The translations under genes and the position numbers were made by a program. Under the pieces are notes generated by a model. It searched no databases, was not told where the DNA came from, and worked only from the letters and a program-made list of their open reading frames with translations. Below are positions 35,249-43,737 of a stretch of DNA of 64,000 nucleotides, in pieces. Position 1 is the first letter of the stretch. Every line of letters begins with the position of its first letter. The DNA is from Simplicispira metamorpha (GTDB lineage Bacteria; Pseudomonadota; Gammaproteobacteria; Burkholderiales; Burkholderiaceae_C): NCBI RefSeq assembly GCF_004341365.1, contig NZ_SLXH01000005.1:1-64000 (forward strand), given 5' to 3'.

Positions 35249-35925
35249 AGCGCGTGTGCATCGTCTGCGAAGGGCAGACTGAAGAAACCTTCGTGCGGGA
35301 TGTGCTGGCACCAGCGTTTTATCACTTGAACTTGAACCTGATCCCCGAGATGGTGGAGACCTCTCCCGGCCACAAAGGTGGCGCATTGAAGTACGACCGG
35401 GTCAAACGCCACTTGCGCAATACGTTGCGGCAGAACAGCGCACCAGTAGTCACGACCTTGTTTGACCTGTATCGCCTGGACAGCGACTTCCCCAGTTTTG
35501 CTGCATCGCAAGCGCAGCCCGACTTATCTCGGCGCTTGAATGTGCTGAAACAAGCCTTGCACGCCGATGTAGTGGCCGAAGCTGGTTGTCAGCCAGAACG
35601 GTTCATCCCCTACATCCAGCCCTATGAGTTTGAAGCCCTGCTGTTCAGCGATGTGCCGACATTGACGCGCATTGAACCGGGATGGCAATCGGCAACCGCT
35701 GCACTGGCAGCGGCGCGCGCAGTTGCAGAGTCACCCGAGCACATCAACGACCGCCCCGAGACCAAGCCTGCTGCGCACCTGGAGCGCGAATTGAACAACC
35801 CCAGTTATCGCAAGCGCCGCCATGGCCCCATCGCTGCTCAGAAGATTGGGCTGGCCAAGATCGAGGCCGAGTGTGCATTCTTTGCCGCATGGCTGGCACA
35901 AATCAGGGAGTTGGCACAGCCATGA
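35245..35925 (+). CDS. DUF4276 (TOPRIM-like/RloB-like) protein
   Basis: A 226-residue protein beginning MKRVCIVCEGQTEETFVRDV. The EGxTE motif is the conserved glutamate region of TOPRIM-like nucleases in the DUF4276/RloB group; acidic TLFDLYRLDSDFP and the PYIQPYEFEALLFSD segment are further family markers, and the C-terminus carries NPSYRKRRHGPIAAQKIG. It is translationally coupled to the upstream ATPase. As a pair they resemble AAA ATPase plus TOPRIM effector systems such as PARIS and OLD; likely role is defence by nuclease or translation attack on invasion, which is inference. Confidence 0.82.
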   Translation: MKRVCIVCEGQTEETFVRDVLAPAFYHLNLNLIPEMVETSPGHKGGALKYDRVKRHLRNTLRQNSAPVVTTLFDLYRLDSDFPSFAASQAQPDLSRRLNVLKQALHADVVAEAGCQPERFIPYIQPYEFEALLFSDVPTLTRIEPGWQSATAALAAARAVAESPEHINDRPETKPAAHLERELNNPSYRKRRHGPIAAQKIGLAKIEAECAFFAAWLAQIRELAQP

Positions 35926-36088
35926 TGGCCGCACCACGGTGGATTGGCAGGTGTGCCAGAGCGTGCGTGCGCGTCTGCGGATTCTGGTGCTGCGCCGTTT
36001 GCAGAAGTGGAAGTCCCCACCAGACCAGCAGCCCAATGCAGTGGGGTTGGGGCGGGCGCTGGGCGCGCCAACCCGCAGGCTCCTGATA

Positions 36089-36841
36089 ATGGGCGCCACG
36101 ATGCGCAGCCCTTTGTCTTTTCCTTTCGTGGTGTTCTGGGGCATGTGGTGTGCCCTGGTGGCGGGTTGCGCCAGTCCGCCGCCCACGCCGCGCGGCGAGG
36201 TGCAGGGCGCTGCTGCCGCGCCCGCCGAACTGGCCCAGTCCGATGTGAACCGCCTGGCCACGCTGGCCATGCAGGAAAACCTCGACAGCCTGTACCGCCT
36301 GATGGAAAAGCTCTACCGCCGCAACCCCGCCGAGTGGCGCAAAACCAGCGCCCTGGGCCGTGAGCACGCCATGGTGCAAGTGCGCGCGGCCATCGCCCTG
36401 CGCCAGCCCTGGGCACCGCTGCAAGGCCAGCGTGACGTGGCGGCGCTGGCCCTGGCGCTGGCCCCCGAATTTGCCGACGACCGCGTGGCCGCCTTCATCC
36501 ACGCCGTGGCCGACATGCTGATCACTGCGCACGGCGGCAAGACCGAGTTTTTCCTGATCGACGGGTTGGACGCGCAGCACCTGTACAACGCCGCGCGCAA
36601 CCTGGAGGTGGCTGTGTGGATGCTGGCCCAGCGGCGCAGCGCCAAAGGCACGCCGCTGCTGCTGGCCGACGAGATCAACGCCAGCGAGCGCAACCTGAGC
36701 TACGAGCGCGAGTTTGGCAAAGTCATCGCCCGGCTCGACCTGCTGGCCCTGGTCACCACCGAGAAGTACCGCCGCGCCGTCATCGGCTATGTGCAGGGGC
36801 TGGCGGGCAGCACGTTCTTGCAGTTTTTGCCGGTGCGGTAG
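36089..36841 (+). CDS. Putative lipoprotein, unknown function
   Basis: A 250-residue protein. After MGATMRSPLSFP comes a hydrophobic segment and a good lipobox LVAGC at about residue 27, so it is probably lipid-anchored in the envelope. The mature part is helical and charged (LATLAMQENLDSLYRLMEKL, YRRNPAEWRKT, LITAHGGKTEFFLIDGLDAQ, EINASERNLSYEREFGKV). I do not recognise a domain, though such proteins are common in Burkholderiales. ATG at 36101 is an alternative start. It ends 32 bp before the SAH riboswitch of the next gene. Confidence 0.75.
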   Translation: MGATMRSPLSFPFVVFWGMWCALVAGCASPPPTPRGEVQGAAAAPAELAQSDVNRLATLAMQENLDSLYRLMEKLYRRNPAEWRKTSALGREHAMVQVRAAIALRQPWAPLQGQRDVAALALALAPEFADDRVAAFIHAVADMLITAHGGKTEFFLIDGLDAQHLYNAARNLEVAVWMLAQRRSAKGTPLLLADEINASERNLSYEREFGKVIARLDLLALVTTEKYRRAVIGYVQGLAGSTFLQFLPVR

Positions 36842-36873
36842 GGACAGCCGGGCCGCTTAAAATCGCCCGCTTC

Positions 36874-36960
36874 GCCCAAGGAGCGTTGCAACGGCCAGCC
36901 AAACCACTGGCGCTGTCAGGCTTGGGCACTGCCAACCCGCCCCCCGCAACGACGCTCGCC
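36874..36960 (+). ncRNA. S-adenosylhomocysteine (SAH) riboswitch
   Basis: Matches the SAH aptamer plan: GCCCAAG (36874-36880) pairs with CTTGGGC (36921-36927) as P1; GGAGCGTTGCAAC follows; GGCCAG and CTGGC form a hairpin; and CAACGACGCTC at 36947-36957 pairs back to GAGCG as the pseudoknot. The strand and position, 32 bp before metH, fit the known role: SAH build-up turns on methionine-cycle genes. Confidence 0.85.
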
Positions 36961-36991
36961 TGTTCCGGGTTCCATTGCACAGGTGAGTCGC

Positions 36992-39742
36992 ATGTCTGAA
37001 ATTTCCCTTCCCCCCATGAAGCTGTCGGGCCTGGAGCCGGTCTCCATTGGCGAGGGCACACTGTTTGTCAACGTCGGCGAGCGCACCAACGTCACCGGCT
37101 CCAAAGCCTTTGCCCGCCTGATCCTCAACGGCCAGTTTGAAGAGGCCCTGGCCGTGGCCCGCCAGCAGGTCGAGAACGGCGCCCAGGTCATCGACGTGAA
37201 CATGGACGAAGCCATGCTCGACAGCAAAGCGGCCATGGTGCGGTTTTTGAACCTGATGGCCTCCGAGCCCGACATCGCCCGCCTGCCGGTGATGGTGGAC
37301 AGCTCCAAGTGGGACGTGATCGAGGCGGGCCTGCGCTGCCTGCAAGGCAAGGGCATCGTCAACTCCATCAGCATGAAAGAGGGCGTAGAGGCCTTCAAAC
37401 AGCAGGCCCGGCTGGTCAGGCGCTACGGCGCCGCCGCCGTGGTGATGGCCTTTGATGAAAAAGGCCAGGCCGACACCTACGCGCGCAAGATCGAAATTTG
37501 CGAGCGCGCCTACCGCATCCTGGTCGATGAAGTGGGCTTCGCGCCCGAAGACATCATCTTTGACCCCAACATCTTTGCCGTGGCCACCGGCATTGAAGAG
37601 CACAACAACTACGCGGTGGATTTCATCGAGGCCACGCGCTGGATCAAGCAGAACCTGCCCGGCGCCAAGGTGTCGGGCGGCGTGAGCAACGTATCTTTCA
37701 GCTTCCGAGGCAACGACCCGGTGCGCGAGGCCATCCACACCGTGTTCCTGTACCACGCCATCAAGGCGGGCATGGACATGGGCATCGTCAACGCGGGCAT
37801 GGTGGGCGTGTATGACGACCTCGAACCCGTGCTGCGCGAGCGCGTGGAAGACGTGGTGCTCAACCGCCGCCCCGATGCGGGCGAGCGCCTGGTCGAAGTG
37901 GCCGAAACCGCCAAAAGCGGAGCCAAGGACGAGAGCAAAAAACTCGAATGGCGCGGTACCCCCGAGGCCCCCAAAACCGTGGCCGAGCGCCTGAGCCATG
38001 CGCTGGTGCATGGCATTACGGACTTCATCACCGAAGACACCGAGGAGGCCTACCGCGCCATCCTGGCCCAGGGCGGGCGCCCGCTGCACGTCATCGAAGG
38101 CCCGCTGATGGCGGGCATGAGCGTGGTGGGCGACCTGTTCGGCCAGGGCAAGATGTTTTTGCCGCAGGTGGTCAAATCCGCCCGCGTGATGAAGCTGGCC
38201 GTGGCGCACCTGATTCCGTACATCGAAGAAGAAAAGCGCCAGGACGAGCTGGCCGGGCGCGACGTGCGTACCAAGGGCAAGATCGTCATCGCCACCGTCA
38301 AGGGCGATGTGCACGACATCGGCAAGAACATCGTCACCGTGGTCTTGCAGTGCAACAACTTCGAGGTCATCAACATGGGCGTGATGGTGCCCTGCCACGA
38401 GATTTTGGCGCGCGCCAAGGCCGAGGGCGCCGACATCATCGGCCTGTCGGGCCTGATCACGCCCAGCCTGGAAGAAATGCAGTACGTGGCCGCCGAGATG
38501 CACAAGGACGAGCATTTCCGCGTCAAGAAAATCCCGCTCTTGATTGGCGGCGCCACCTGCAGTCGCGTACACACCGCCGTGAAAATTGCCCCGCACTACG
38601 ACGGCCCCGTGGTCTATGTGCCTGATGCGTCCCGCAGCGTGGGCGTGGCGCAAAGCCTGCTGGGCGATGGCGCTGCCGCCTTCGTGCAAGAGATCAACGC
38701 CGACTACGACAAAGTGCGCCAGCAGCACGCCAACAAAAAGCAGACGCCGCTGTGGCCGCTGGCCAAAATCCGCGCCAACAAAACGCCCATCGCCTGGGGT
38801 GCTTACCAGCCCCCGGTGCCGCGTGCGCTGGGCCGGCGCGTGTTCAAGAACTTTGACCTGGCCGAGCTGGCCGCCTTCATCGACTGGGGGCCGTTCTTCC
38901 AGACCTGGGATTTGGCCGGGCCGTACCCCGCCATCCTCACCGACGCCGTGGTGGGCGAGCAGGCGCAGCGCGTGTTTGCCGATGGTCAGGCCATGCTGAA
39001 AAAAATCATCGAAGGCCGCTGGTTGCAGGCCAGCGGCGTGATGGCGCTGCTGCCCGCCAACAGCGTGGGCGACGACATCGAGTTCTACACCGACGACACG
39101 CGCAGCGAAGTGGCCATGACCTGGTACGGCCTGCGCCAGCAAACTGAAAAGCACGCCGACGACGGCCCCAACGGCGAAAAAATCACGCGCCCCAGCCGCT
39201 GCCTGGCCGACTTTGTCGCGCCCAAGGACAGTGGCATTGCCGACTACGCGGGCCTGTTTGCCGTCACCGCCGGGCTGGGCATCGCGAAAAAAGAGCAAGC
39301 GTTTATCGACGCGCACGACGACTACTCGGCCATCCTGTTCAAGAGCCTGGCCGACCGCCTGGCCGAAGCCTTTGCCGAGTGCCTGCACCAGCGCGTGCGC
39401 ACCGACCTGTGGGGCTACGCGGCCGATGAGCAACTCACCCCCGAGCAGTTGGTGGCCGAGCAATACCGTGGCATCCGCCCCGCGCCCGGCTACCCCGCCT
39501 GCCCCGACCACAGCGCCAAGACCGAGATGTTCCGTGTGCTGCAAGCCCACGAGATCGGCATGAGCCTGACCGAGAGCCTGGCCATGAACCCGGCCGCCAG
39601 CGTCAGCGGCTTCTATATTGGCCACCCCGAGGCGGTGTATTTCAACGTCGGCAAGATTGGCGAAGACCAGCTGCGCGACCTGGCCCAGCGCCGGGGCATG
39701 GATGAGCAAGCACTGCGCCGCCTGCTGGGGCCGAACCTGTAA
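36992..39742 (+). CDS. metH: Methionine synthase, pterin/B12/activation part (split MetH, subunit 2)
   Basis: A 916-residue protein comprising the methyltetrahydrofolate-binding, cobalamin-binding and activation modules of MetH, without the homocysteine module. Pterin domain: [20 protein letters not shown] and [21 protein letters not shown]12 cap ([20 protein letters not shown]) and B12-binding [19 protein letters not shown] with the cobalt-ligand histidine. SAM-binding activation domain ends in [20 protein letters not shown] and the [18 protein letters not shown] block. ATG 36992 has AGGTGA upstream. It depends on the partner at 24927-25991 and is preceded by an SAH riboswitch. Confidence 0.96.
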   Translation: MSEISLPPMKLSGLEPVSIGEGTLFVNVGERTNVTGSKAFARLILNGQFEEALAVARQQVENGAQVIDVNMDEAMLDSKAAMVRFLNLMASEPDIARLPVMVDSSKWDVIEAGLRCLQGKGIVNSISMKEGVEAFKQQARLVRRYGAAAVVMAFDEKGQADTYARKIEICERAYRILVDEVGFAPEDIIFDPNIFAVATGIEEHNNYAVDFIEATRWIKQNLPGAKVSGGVSNVSFSFRGNDPVREAIHTVFLYHAIKAGMDMGIVNAGMVGVYDDLEPVLRERVEDVVLNRRPDAGERLVEVAETAKSGAKDESKKLEWRGTPEAPKTVAERLSHALVHGITDFITEDTEEAYRAILAQGGRPLHVIEGPLMAGMSVVGDLFGQGKMFLPQVVKSARVMKLAVAHLIPYIEEEKRQDELAGRDVRTKGKIVIATVKGDVHDIGKNIVTVVLQCNNFEVINMGVMVPCHEILARAKAEGADIIGLSGLITPSLEEMQYVAAEMHKDEHFRVKKIPLLIGGATCSRVHTAVKIAPHYDGPVVYVPDASRSVGVAQSLLGDGAAAFVQEINADYDKVRQQHANKKQTPLWPLAKIRANKTPIAWGAYQPPVPRALGRRVFKNFDLAELAAFIDWGPFFQTWDLAGPYPAILTDAVVGEQAQRVFADGQAMLKKIIEGRWLQASGVMALLPANSVGDDIEFYTDDTRSEVAMTWYGLRQQTEKHADDGPNGEKITRPSRCLADFVAPKDSGIADYAGLFAVTAGLGIAKKEQAFIDAHDDYSAILFKSLADRLAEAFAECLHQRVRTDLWGYAADEQLTPEQLVAEQYRGIRPAPGYPACPDHSAKTEMFRVLQAHEIGMSLTESLAMNPAASVSGFYIGHPEAVYFNVGKIGEDQLRDLAQRRGMDEQALRRLLGPNL

Positions 39743-39745
39743 TTG

Positions 39746-39810
39746 CAGGTAAAACTGGCATCCAGCGCTTACTGCATAAGCGCTTGCAGCTATTAATTTA
39801 ATAGTAAAAA
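39746..39810 (-). repeat. Dispersed intergenic element, copy H (reverse)
   Basis: Reverse-strand reading: CTATTAAATTAATAGCTGCA at the start, an internal perfect hairpin AGCGCTTA/TAAGCGCT at 39764-39784, and GCCAGTTTTACCTGCAATT at the end. Directly follows metH part 2, where the hairpin could help end transcription. Confidence 0.6.
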
Positions 39811-39864
39811 TCGACAAAGCCAGGCCACGCACCAGCGCGTGGGCACGGCGGTTACAGTGTTTTC

Positions 39865-40821
39865 ATGCCTCTGCCCGCTGCGCCAATCCCACCTGACTCT
39901 CCTGCCACCGCTTCTGCTGCGCCTGACGCCCCCGCGCAGACACCTGTGCCGCTGCCCCCACCAACCTGGTGGCCGGTGCGCGCCGTGCAGCTGTGGCTGG
40001 GCGCCGATGGCTTGCGCATGAGCGCAGCCATGTCGTTCTACGGCATGCTCAGCCTGGCACCGCTGCTGGTGGTGGTGGTGGCGGGCCTGGGCTGGTGGAT
40101 AGACCGGGCGCTGCTGGAGCACAACCTGCTGGAGCAAATCCGCACCTTCACCGGCGAGCGCACGGCCCAGGTGGTGCAGCAAGCGCTGGCCAGTGCGCAG
40201 GCGCCTGCACAGGGGCTGGTGGCATCGGCGATTGCGCTGCTGCTGTTGCTCTGGGGCGCAACGGGGGTGTTTGCCGAGCTGCAATCGGCGCTGGCGCGGC
40301 TGTGGCAGGAGGACAACCCCGTGCCCTCATCACGCCCGCCGTGGTGGAGCACGGTGGTGCTGCGCCTGCGCGGTCTGGCCTATGTGCTGGTGCTGGGCTT
40401 TTTGCTGCTGCTGTCGATGTTGCTGTCAGCGGTGCTGGCCGTGGCATCGGCCTGGCTGGGCGGGCTGCTGCCGTACCGGCTGCTGTGGCTGGGCTTGAGC
40501 GAGGGCGTCTCGTTTTTGTTTGCCGCAGCGCTGTTTCTGGGCCTGATGCGCATCAGCGCCGATCCCAAGCCACGCCTGCCCTACCTGGCGCAGGGGGCGC
40601 TGCTGGGCGCGGGCCTGTTCATGCTGGGGCGCCATGGCCTGTCGGCGTATTTGTCGGGGGCGGCGGTGGTGTCGGCCTACGGCGCAGCGGGCTCGCTGGT
40701 GGCGCTGCTGCTGTGGATTTACTTTTCTTCCGCCGTGCTGCTGCTGTCGGCGGGGTGCGCGCGCGCGCTGCAAGAGCGGGCGCTGCACCAGCGCACCAGC
40801 GCCCCGGCGGCAGCAGACTGA
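39865..40821 (+). CDS. YihY/BrkB-family inner-membrane protein
   Basis: A 318-residue integral membrane protein of the YihY/virulence factor BrkB (UPF0761) family. After a Pro/Ala-rich N-terminus of about 35 residues come RMSAAMSFYGMLSLAPLLVV in TM1, LLLLLWGATGVFAELQSALA with the family glutamate, then four more helices and GAAGSLVALLLWIYFSSAVL near the end. The family once thought to be RNase BN is now considered a membrane protein of unknown transport or envelope role. No operon partner is visible. Confidence 0.88.
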   Translation: MPLPAAPIPPDSPATASAAPDAPAQTPVPLPPPTWWPVRAVQLWLGADGLRMSAAMSFYGMLSLAPLLVVVVAGLGWWIDRALLEHNLLEQIRTFTGERTAQVVQQALASAQAPAQGLVASAIALLLLLWGATGVFAELQSALARLWQEDNPVPSSRPPWWSTVVLRLRGLAYVLVLGFLLLLSMLLSAVLAVASAWLGGLLPYRLLWLGLSEGVSFLFAAALFLGLMRISADPKPRLPYLAQGALLGAGLFMLGRHGLSAYLSGAAVVSAYGAAGSLVALLLWIYFSSAVLLLSAGCARALQERALHQRTSAPAAAD

Positions 40822-40887
40822 GCGCTGCGGCGCGCTGGGAGGCCAGTGGCTGCCAGCGCACGCGGTGCGCCAGCCGCCTGCACGGCC

Positions 40888-41880
40888 TCAATCCACGATG
40901 ATTTTTTGCTCTTTGATCAGTGTGGACAGGCGCTTGCCTTCGGTGCTGAGCAGGGCCTTGAACTCGGTGGTGCTCAGGGGTACGGGTTCGGCGCCCAGGT
41001 CGGCGTAGCGCGTCTTGGTGGTGGGCAGGGCCAGCGCCTTGGCCAGCGCCTTGTTCATGCGCTCGATCACGTCGGCGGGCGTGTGGTTGGGGGCCCACAT
41101 GCCAAACCAGATGTCCAGGTCGGCGTCTTTGAAGCCTTGCTCGCCCACGGTGGGCACGTCGGGGAAGAAGGGCGAGCGCTTGGCACTGACCACGCCCAGC
41201 AGCTTGACCTTGTTGGTGCGGATGTGCGGAAAGGCGATGCCAGGGTCGCACACAAAATCGGCCTGGCCGGCCATCACGTCTTGCAGCGCGGGGGCGGCGC
41301 CCCGGTAGGGCACATGGGCCACGTCGATGCCCGTGGCCAGCTTGAACAGCTCGCAGGCCAGGTGGGGCGGCGTGCCCGCACCGGCGGAGGCATACGAGAG
41401 CTTGCCCGGCTGGGCCTTGGCCATGGCCACCAGATCGCGCGTGTCTTTCACGTCCAGCTGCGGTTTGGCCACCAGGTACATCTGGGTTTTGCCCACGCCG
41501 CCCACGGGCATGAGGTCGCGCGAGGGCAGGATGCTGGACTTGAACAGCGATGGGTTGGCCGTCTCCACCGAGGTGGGAGCGATCAGGAAGGTGTAGCCAT
41601 CGCCGGGTGCGCGGATCACTTCCGAGGCGGCAATGTTGCCGCTGGCACCGGGCTTGTTGTCGATGACCACCGACTGGCCCAGCGACTCCGACAGCGACTG
41701 CGAGACGATGCGCGCCATCACGTCGGTGCTGCCGCCGGGGGCAAAGCCGACCACCACGCGGATGGGCTTGGTGGGCCAGTGGGTGCTTTGCGCCTGGGCA
41801 GCGCCCACGGCGCCAAGGGCGCACAGGGCCAGGGCCGCTTGGGCCACCGTGCGGCGGGCCAGAGAGAAAGAAAAAGTCAT
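40888..41880 (-). CDS. Bug-family tripartite tricarboxylate transporter substrate-binding protein
   Basis: A 330-residue periplasmic binding protein. Signal peptide to about residue 30 (cleavage after AQA). Bug signature: PIRVVVGFAPGGSTDVMARI, then VIDNKPGASGNIAASEVIRA and PYRGAAPALQDVMAGQADFV. Bug proteins bind carboxylates for TTT transporters or sensing. It is the last gene of the aliA-aliB-badI-badH series (80 bp after aliA), so cyclohexanecarboxylate or a related acid is a reasonable ligand; inference. No TctA/TctB membrane genes are present here. Confidence 0.9.
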   Translation of the reverse strand: MTFSFSLARRTVAQAALALCALGAVGAAQAQSTHWPTKPIRVVVGFAPGGSTDVMARIVSQSLSESLGQSVVIDNKPGASGNIAASEVIRAPGDGYTFLIAPTSVETANPSLFKSSILPSRDLMPVGGVGKTQMYLVAKPQLDVKDTRDLVAMAKAQPGKLSYASAGAGTPPHLACELFKLATGIDVAHVPYRGAAPALQDVMAGQADFVCDPGIAFPHIRTNKVKLLGVVSAKRSPFFPDVPTVGEQGFKDADLDIWFGMWAPNHTPADVIERMNKALAKALALPTTKTRYADLGAEPVPLSTTEFKALLSTEGKRLSTLIKEQKIIVD

Positions 41881-41960
41881 GGTGTTGTCTCCGTTGTGGT
41901 TGTCTTAAAAATCACCATTGGCCTGCACACCGGCCAGCGGGCCGGGGGCGGGCGGCTGTC

Positions 41961-43604
41961 TCAGAGGGCGCTGTTGCGCATCATCTCGCGCAGGCGGAAT
42001 TTCTGGATCTTTCCCGAGGGGGTGGAGGGCAGGTCGTCGCGCACCACCAGCCGCTCGGGGATGTATTGCAGGGCCACTTTCTGCGCTTTCAGAAACTCGA
42101 CGATGCCGGGCAGGTCGATGCTCTGGCCGGGCTTGGGCACGACCACGGCGCAGGCGCGCTCGCCCAGGCGCTCGTCGGGGTAGGCCACGATGGCGGCCAG
42201 GGCAATGGCCGGGTGGCGGTACAAGAGCGACTCGATCTCCACCACTGGAATGTTCTCGCCGCCCCGGATGATCACGTCCTTGCTGCGGCCCGTGATGCGC
42301 AGGTAGCCGCGTGCGTCGATGCGGGCCAGGTCGCCGGTGTCAAACCAGTCGTCGGCATCGGTGCCGTTGAGGTGCGCGCGCTTGAGGTAGCCGCCAAAGT
42401 TGGAGCACGCGCGCAGCAGCAGCTTGCCCGGCTGGTCGGGAGGCAGGGCGTTGCCATCGACATCGACCACCTTGATCTCCACGCCCGGCAGCGGGCAGCC
42501 GTCGGTGTTGAAGGCGCGCTCGTCGTCGTCATCGGGCTGGATCAGCGTGACGGCGCCGTTTTCTGTCATGCCCCAGGCAGAGATGATTTTGGTGGGCAGC
42601 ACCTGGCGGGCGCGCTCGACCAGTGCGCTGGGAATGGGCGCGCCCGCGCACAAAAAGGTGCGCAGCGTGGGGATGCTGGCCTGGGCTTCGGCCACAGTCT
42701 TGGTCAGGTCAGACAGGAACGGCGTGGAGGCCATGGTGAAGGTGGCGCCTTCGGCCTGTATCACTTCGACGGCTTTTTTCGCGTCCCAGATGTCTTGCAG
42801 CACGGCGCTGGCCTGGAGCAGGATGGGCATGAGCAGGCCGTACATGAAGCCAGTCTGGTGCGCCATGGGCGAGGCCATCAGCACCACGTCTTGCGCCCCC
42901 AGCCCCAGGCGCTGGGCGTAGGGAAGGATGTTGGCCACCACGGTGTTGGCCGAGTGCATCACACCCTTGGGCTCGCCGGTGGTGCCCGAGGTGTAGATGA
43001 CCTGCGTGATGTCGTCCGGGCCGGGGCGGTGGGCCGTGAGGATGGCGGGGGCATCGGGCTCTTTTTCCCACTCGGGGGTGGTGAGCAGGGCTTCAAAGCT
43101 GTCGGGGCCGCCACCGCCCACCACCACCACCTGCTGCAAGTGCGGCAGGTGGGCCTGCAAGCCTGTGGCCATGTGCGCGTGGTCAAAGCCCCGGAACACC
43201 TGGGGCACGATCAGCAGCTTGGCCTCGCCGTGCTGGAGCATGAAGTTCAGCTCGTGCTCGCGGAAGATGTGCATCAGCGGGTTCATCACCGCACCGATGC
43301 GCGAGCAGGCAAGGTAGGTCAGCGTGAACTGCCACCAGTTGGGCAGCTGGCAGGCCACGGTGTCGTTCTGGCGCACGCCCAGGCGGTGCAGGCCCACGGC
43401 GATGCGGTCGGCCATTTGTGCCATCTCGCGGTAGGTAAAGCGCGTGACGGTGCCCGTTTCCACGCGGTAGGCGCTCAAGGCCAACTTGTCGGGGCACTGT
43501 GCCACGCAGGCGTCCAGCGCGTCGTTGATGGTGCGGTCATGCCACAGGCCCTGGGCCACCATGCGGGCACGGCGGGGGGGCAGCAATACGGCGTCGAATT
43601 CCAT
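41961..43604 (-). CDS. aliA: Cyclohexanecarboxylate-CoA ligase-like AMP-dependent synthetase
   Basis: A 547-residue adenylate-forming acyl-CoA ligase. P-loop: VIYTSGTTGEPKGVMHSANT; A5 region GMTENGAVTLI; core motif DDWFDTGDLARIDARGYLRI; and hinge GRSKDVIIRGGENIPVVEIE, ending with catalytic lysine region TPSGKIQKFRLRE. The N-terminus MEFDAVLLPPRRARMVAQGL resembles remembered AliA of Rhodopseudomonas palustris. It would activate cyclohexanecarboxylate with ATP and CoA, feeding AliB, BadH and BadI encoded upstream. ATG 43604 has AAGGAGA 7 bases before it. Confidence 0.83.
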   Translation of the reverse strand: MEFDAVLLPPRRARMVAQGLWHDRTINDALDACVAQCPDKLALSAYRVETGTVTRFTYREMAQMADRIAVGLHRLGVRQNDTVACQLPNWWQFTLTYLACSRIGAVMNPLMHIFREHELNFMLQHGEAKLLIVPQVFRGFDHAHMATGLQAHLPHLQQVVVVGGGGPDSFEALLTTPEWEKEPDAPAILTAHRPGPDDITQVIYTSGTTGEPKGVMHSANTVVANILPYAQRLGLGAQDVVLMASPMAHQTGFMYGLLMPILLQASAVLQDIWDAKKAVEVIQAEGATFTMASTPFLSDLTKTVAEAQASIPTLRTFLCAGAPIPSALVERARQVLPTKIISAWGMTENGAVTLIQPDDDDERAFNTDGCPLPGVEIKVVDVDGNALPPDQPGKLLLRACSNFGGYLKRAHLNGTDADDWFDTGDLARIDARGYLRITGRSKDVIIRGGENIPVVEIESLLYRHPAIALAAIVAYPDERLGERACAVVVPKPGQSIDLPGIVEFLKAQKVALQYIPERLVVRDDLPSTPSGKIQKFRLREMMRNSAL

Positions 43605-43624
43605 GTTTTGTCTCCTTGATATTC

Positions 43625-43723
43625 TTAAAAACAGGAGCTGCTTGCGCACACCACGCAACGGTTTCAGGCAGTTTTCATGCTCAAAGTCTGATGGGGCGTG
43701 CGCAAGCAGCTATTCTTTTTGAA
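43625..43723. repeat. Dispersed intergenic element, copy I, with an inverted second end
   Basis: A forward copy (AGCTGCTTGCGCAC at 43636-43649, ending TTTTCATGCTCAAAG) is closed by the reverse end GTGCGCAAGCAGCT (43698-43711) and ATTCTTTTTGA. The two 14-bp arms are perfect inverted repeats separated by 48 bp. Lies between aliA and aliB. Confidence 0.65.
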
Positions 43724-43737
43724 GCGCATGGGGCACT

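Noticed and set aside
36857-39832. A 991-codon open frame on the reverse strand opposite metH part 2
   Set aside because: It is an antisense shadow of a strongly conserved gene in high-GC DNA; its sequence is low-complexity His/Val/Gly/Ala-rich with no domain.
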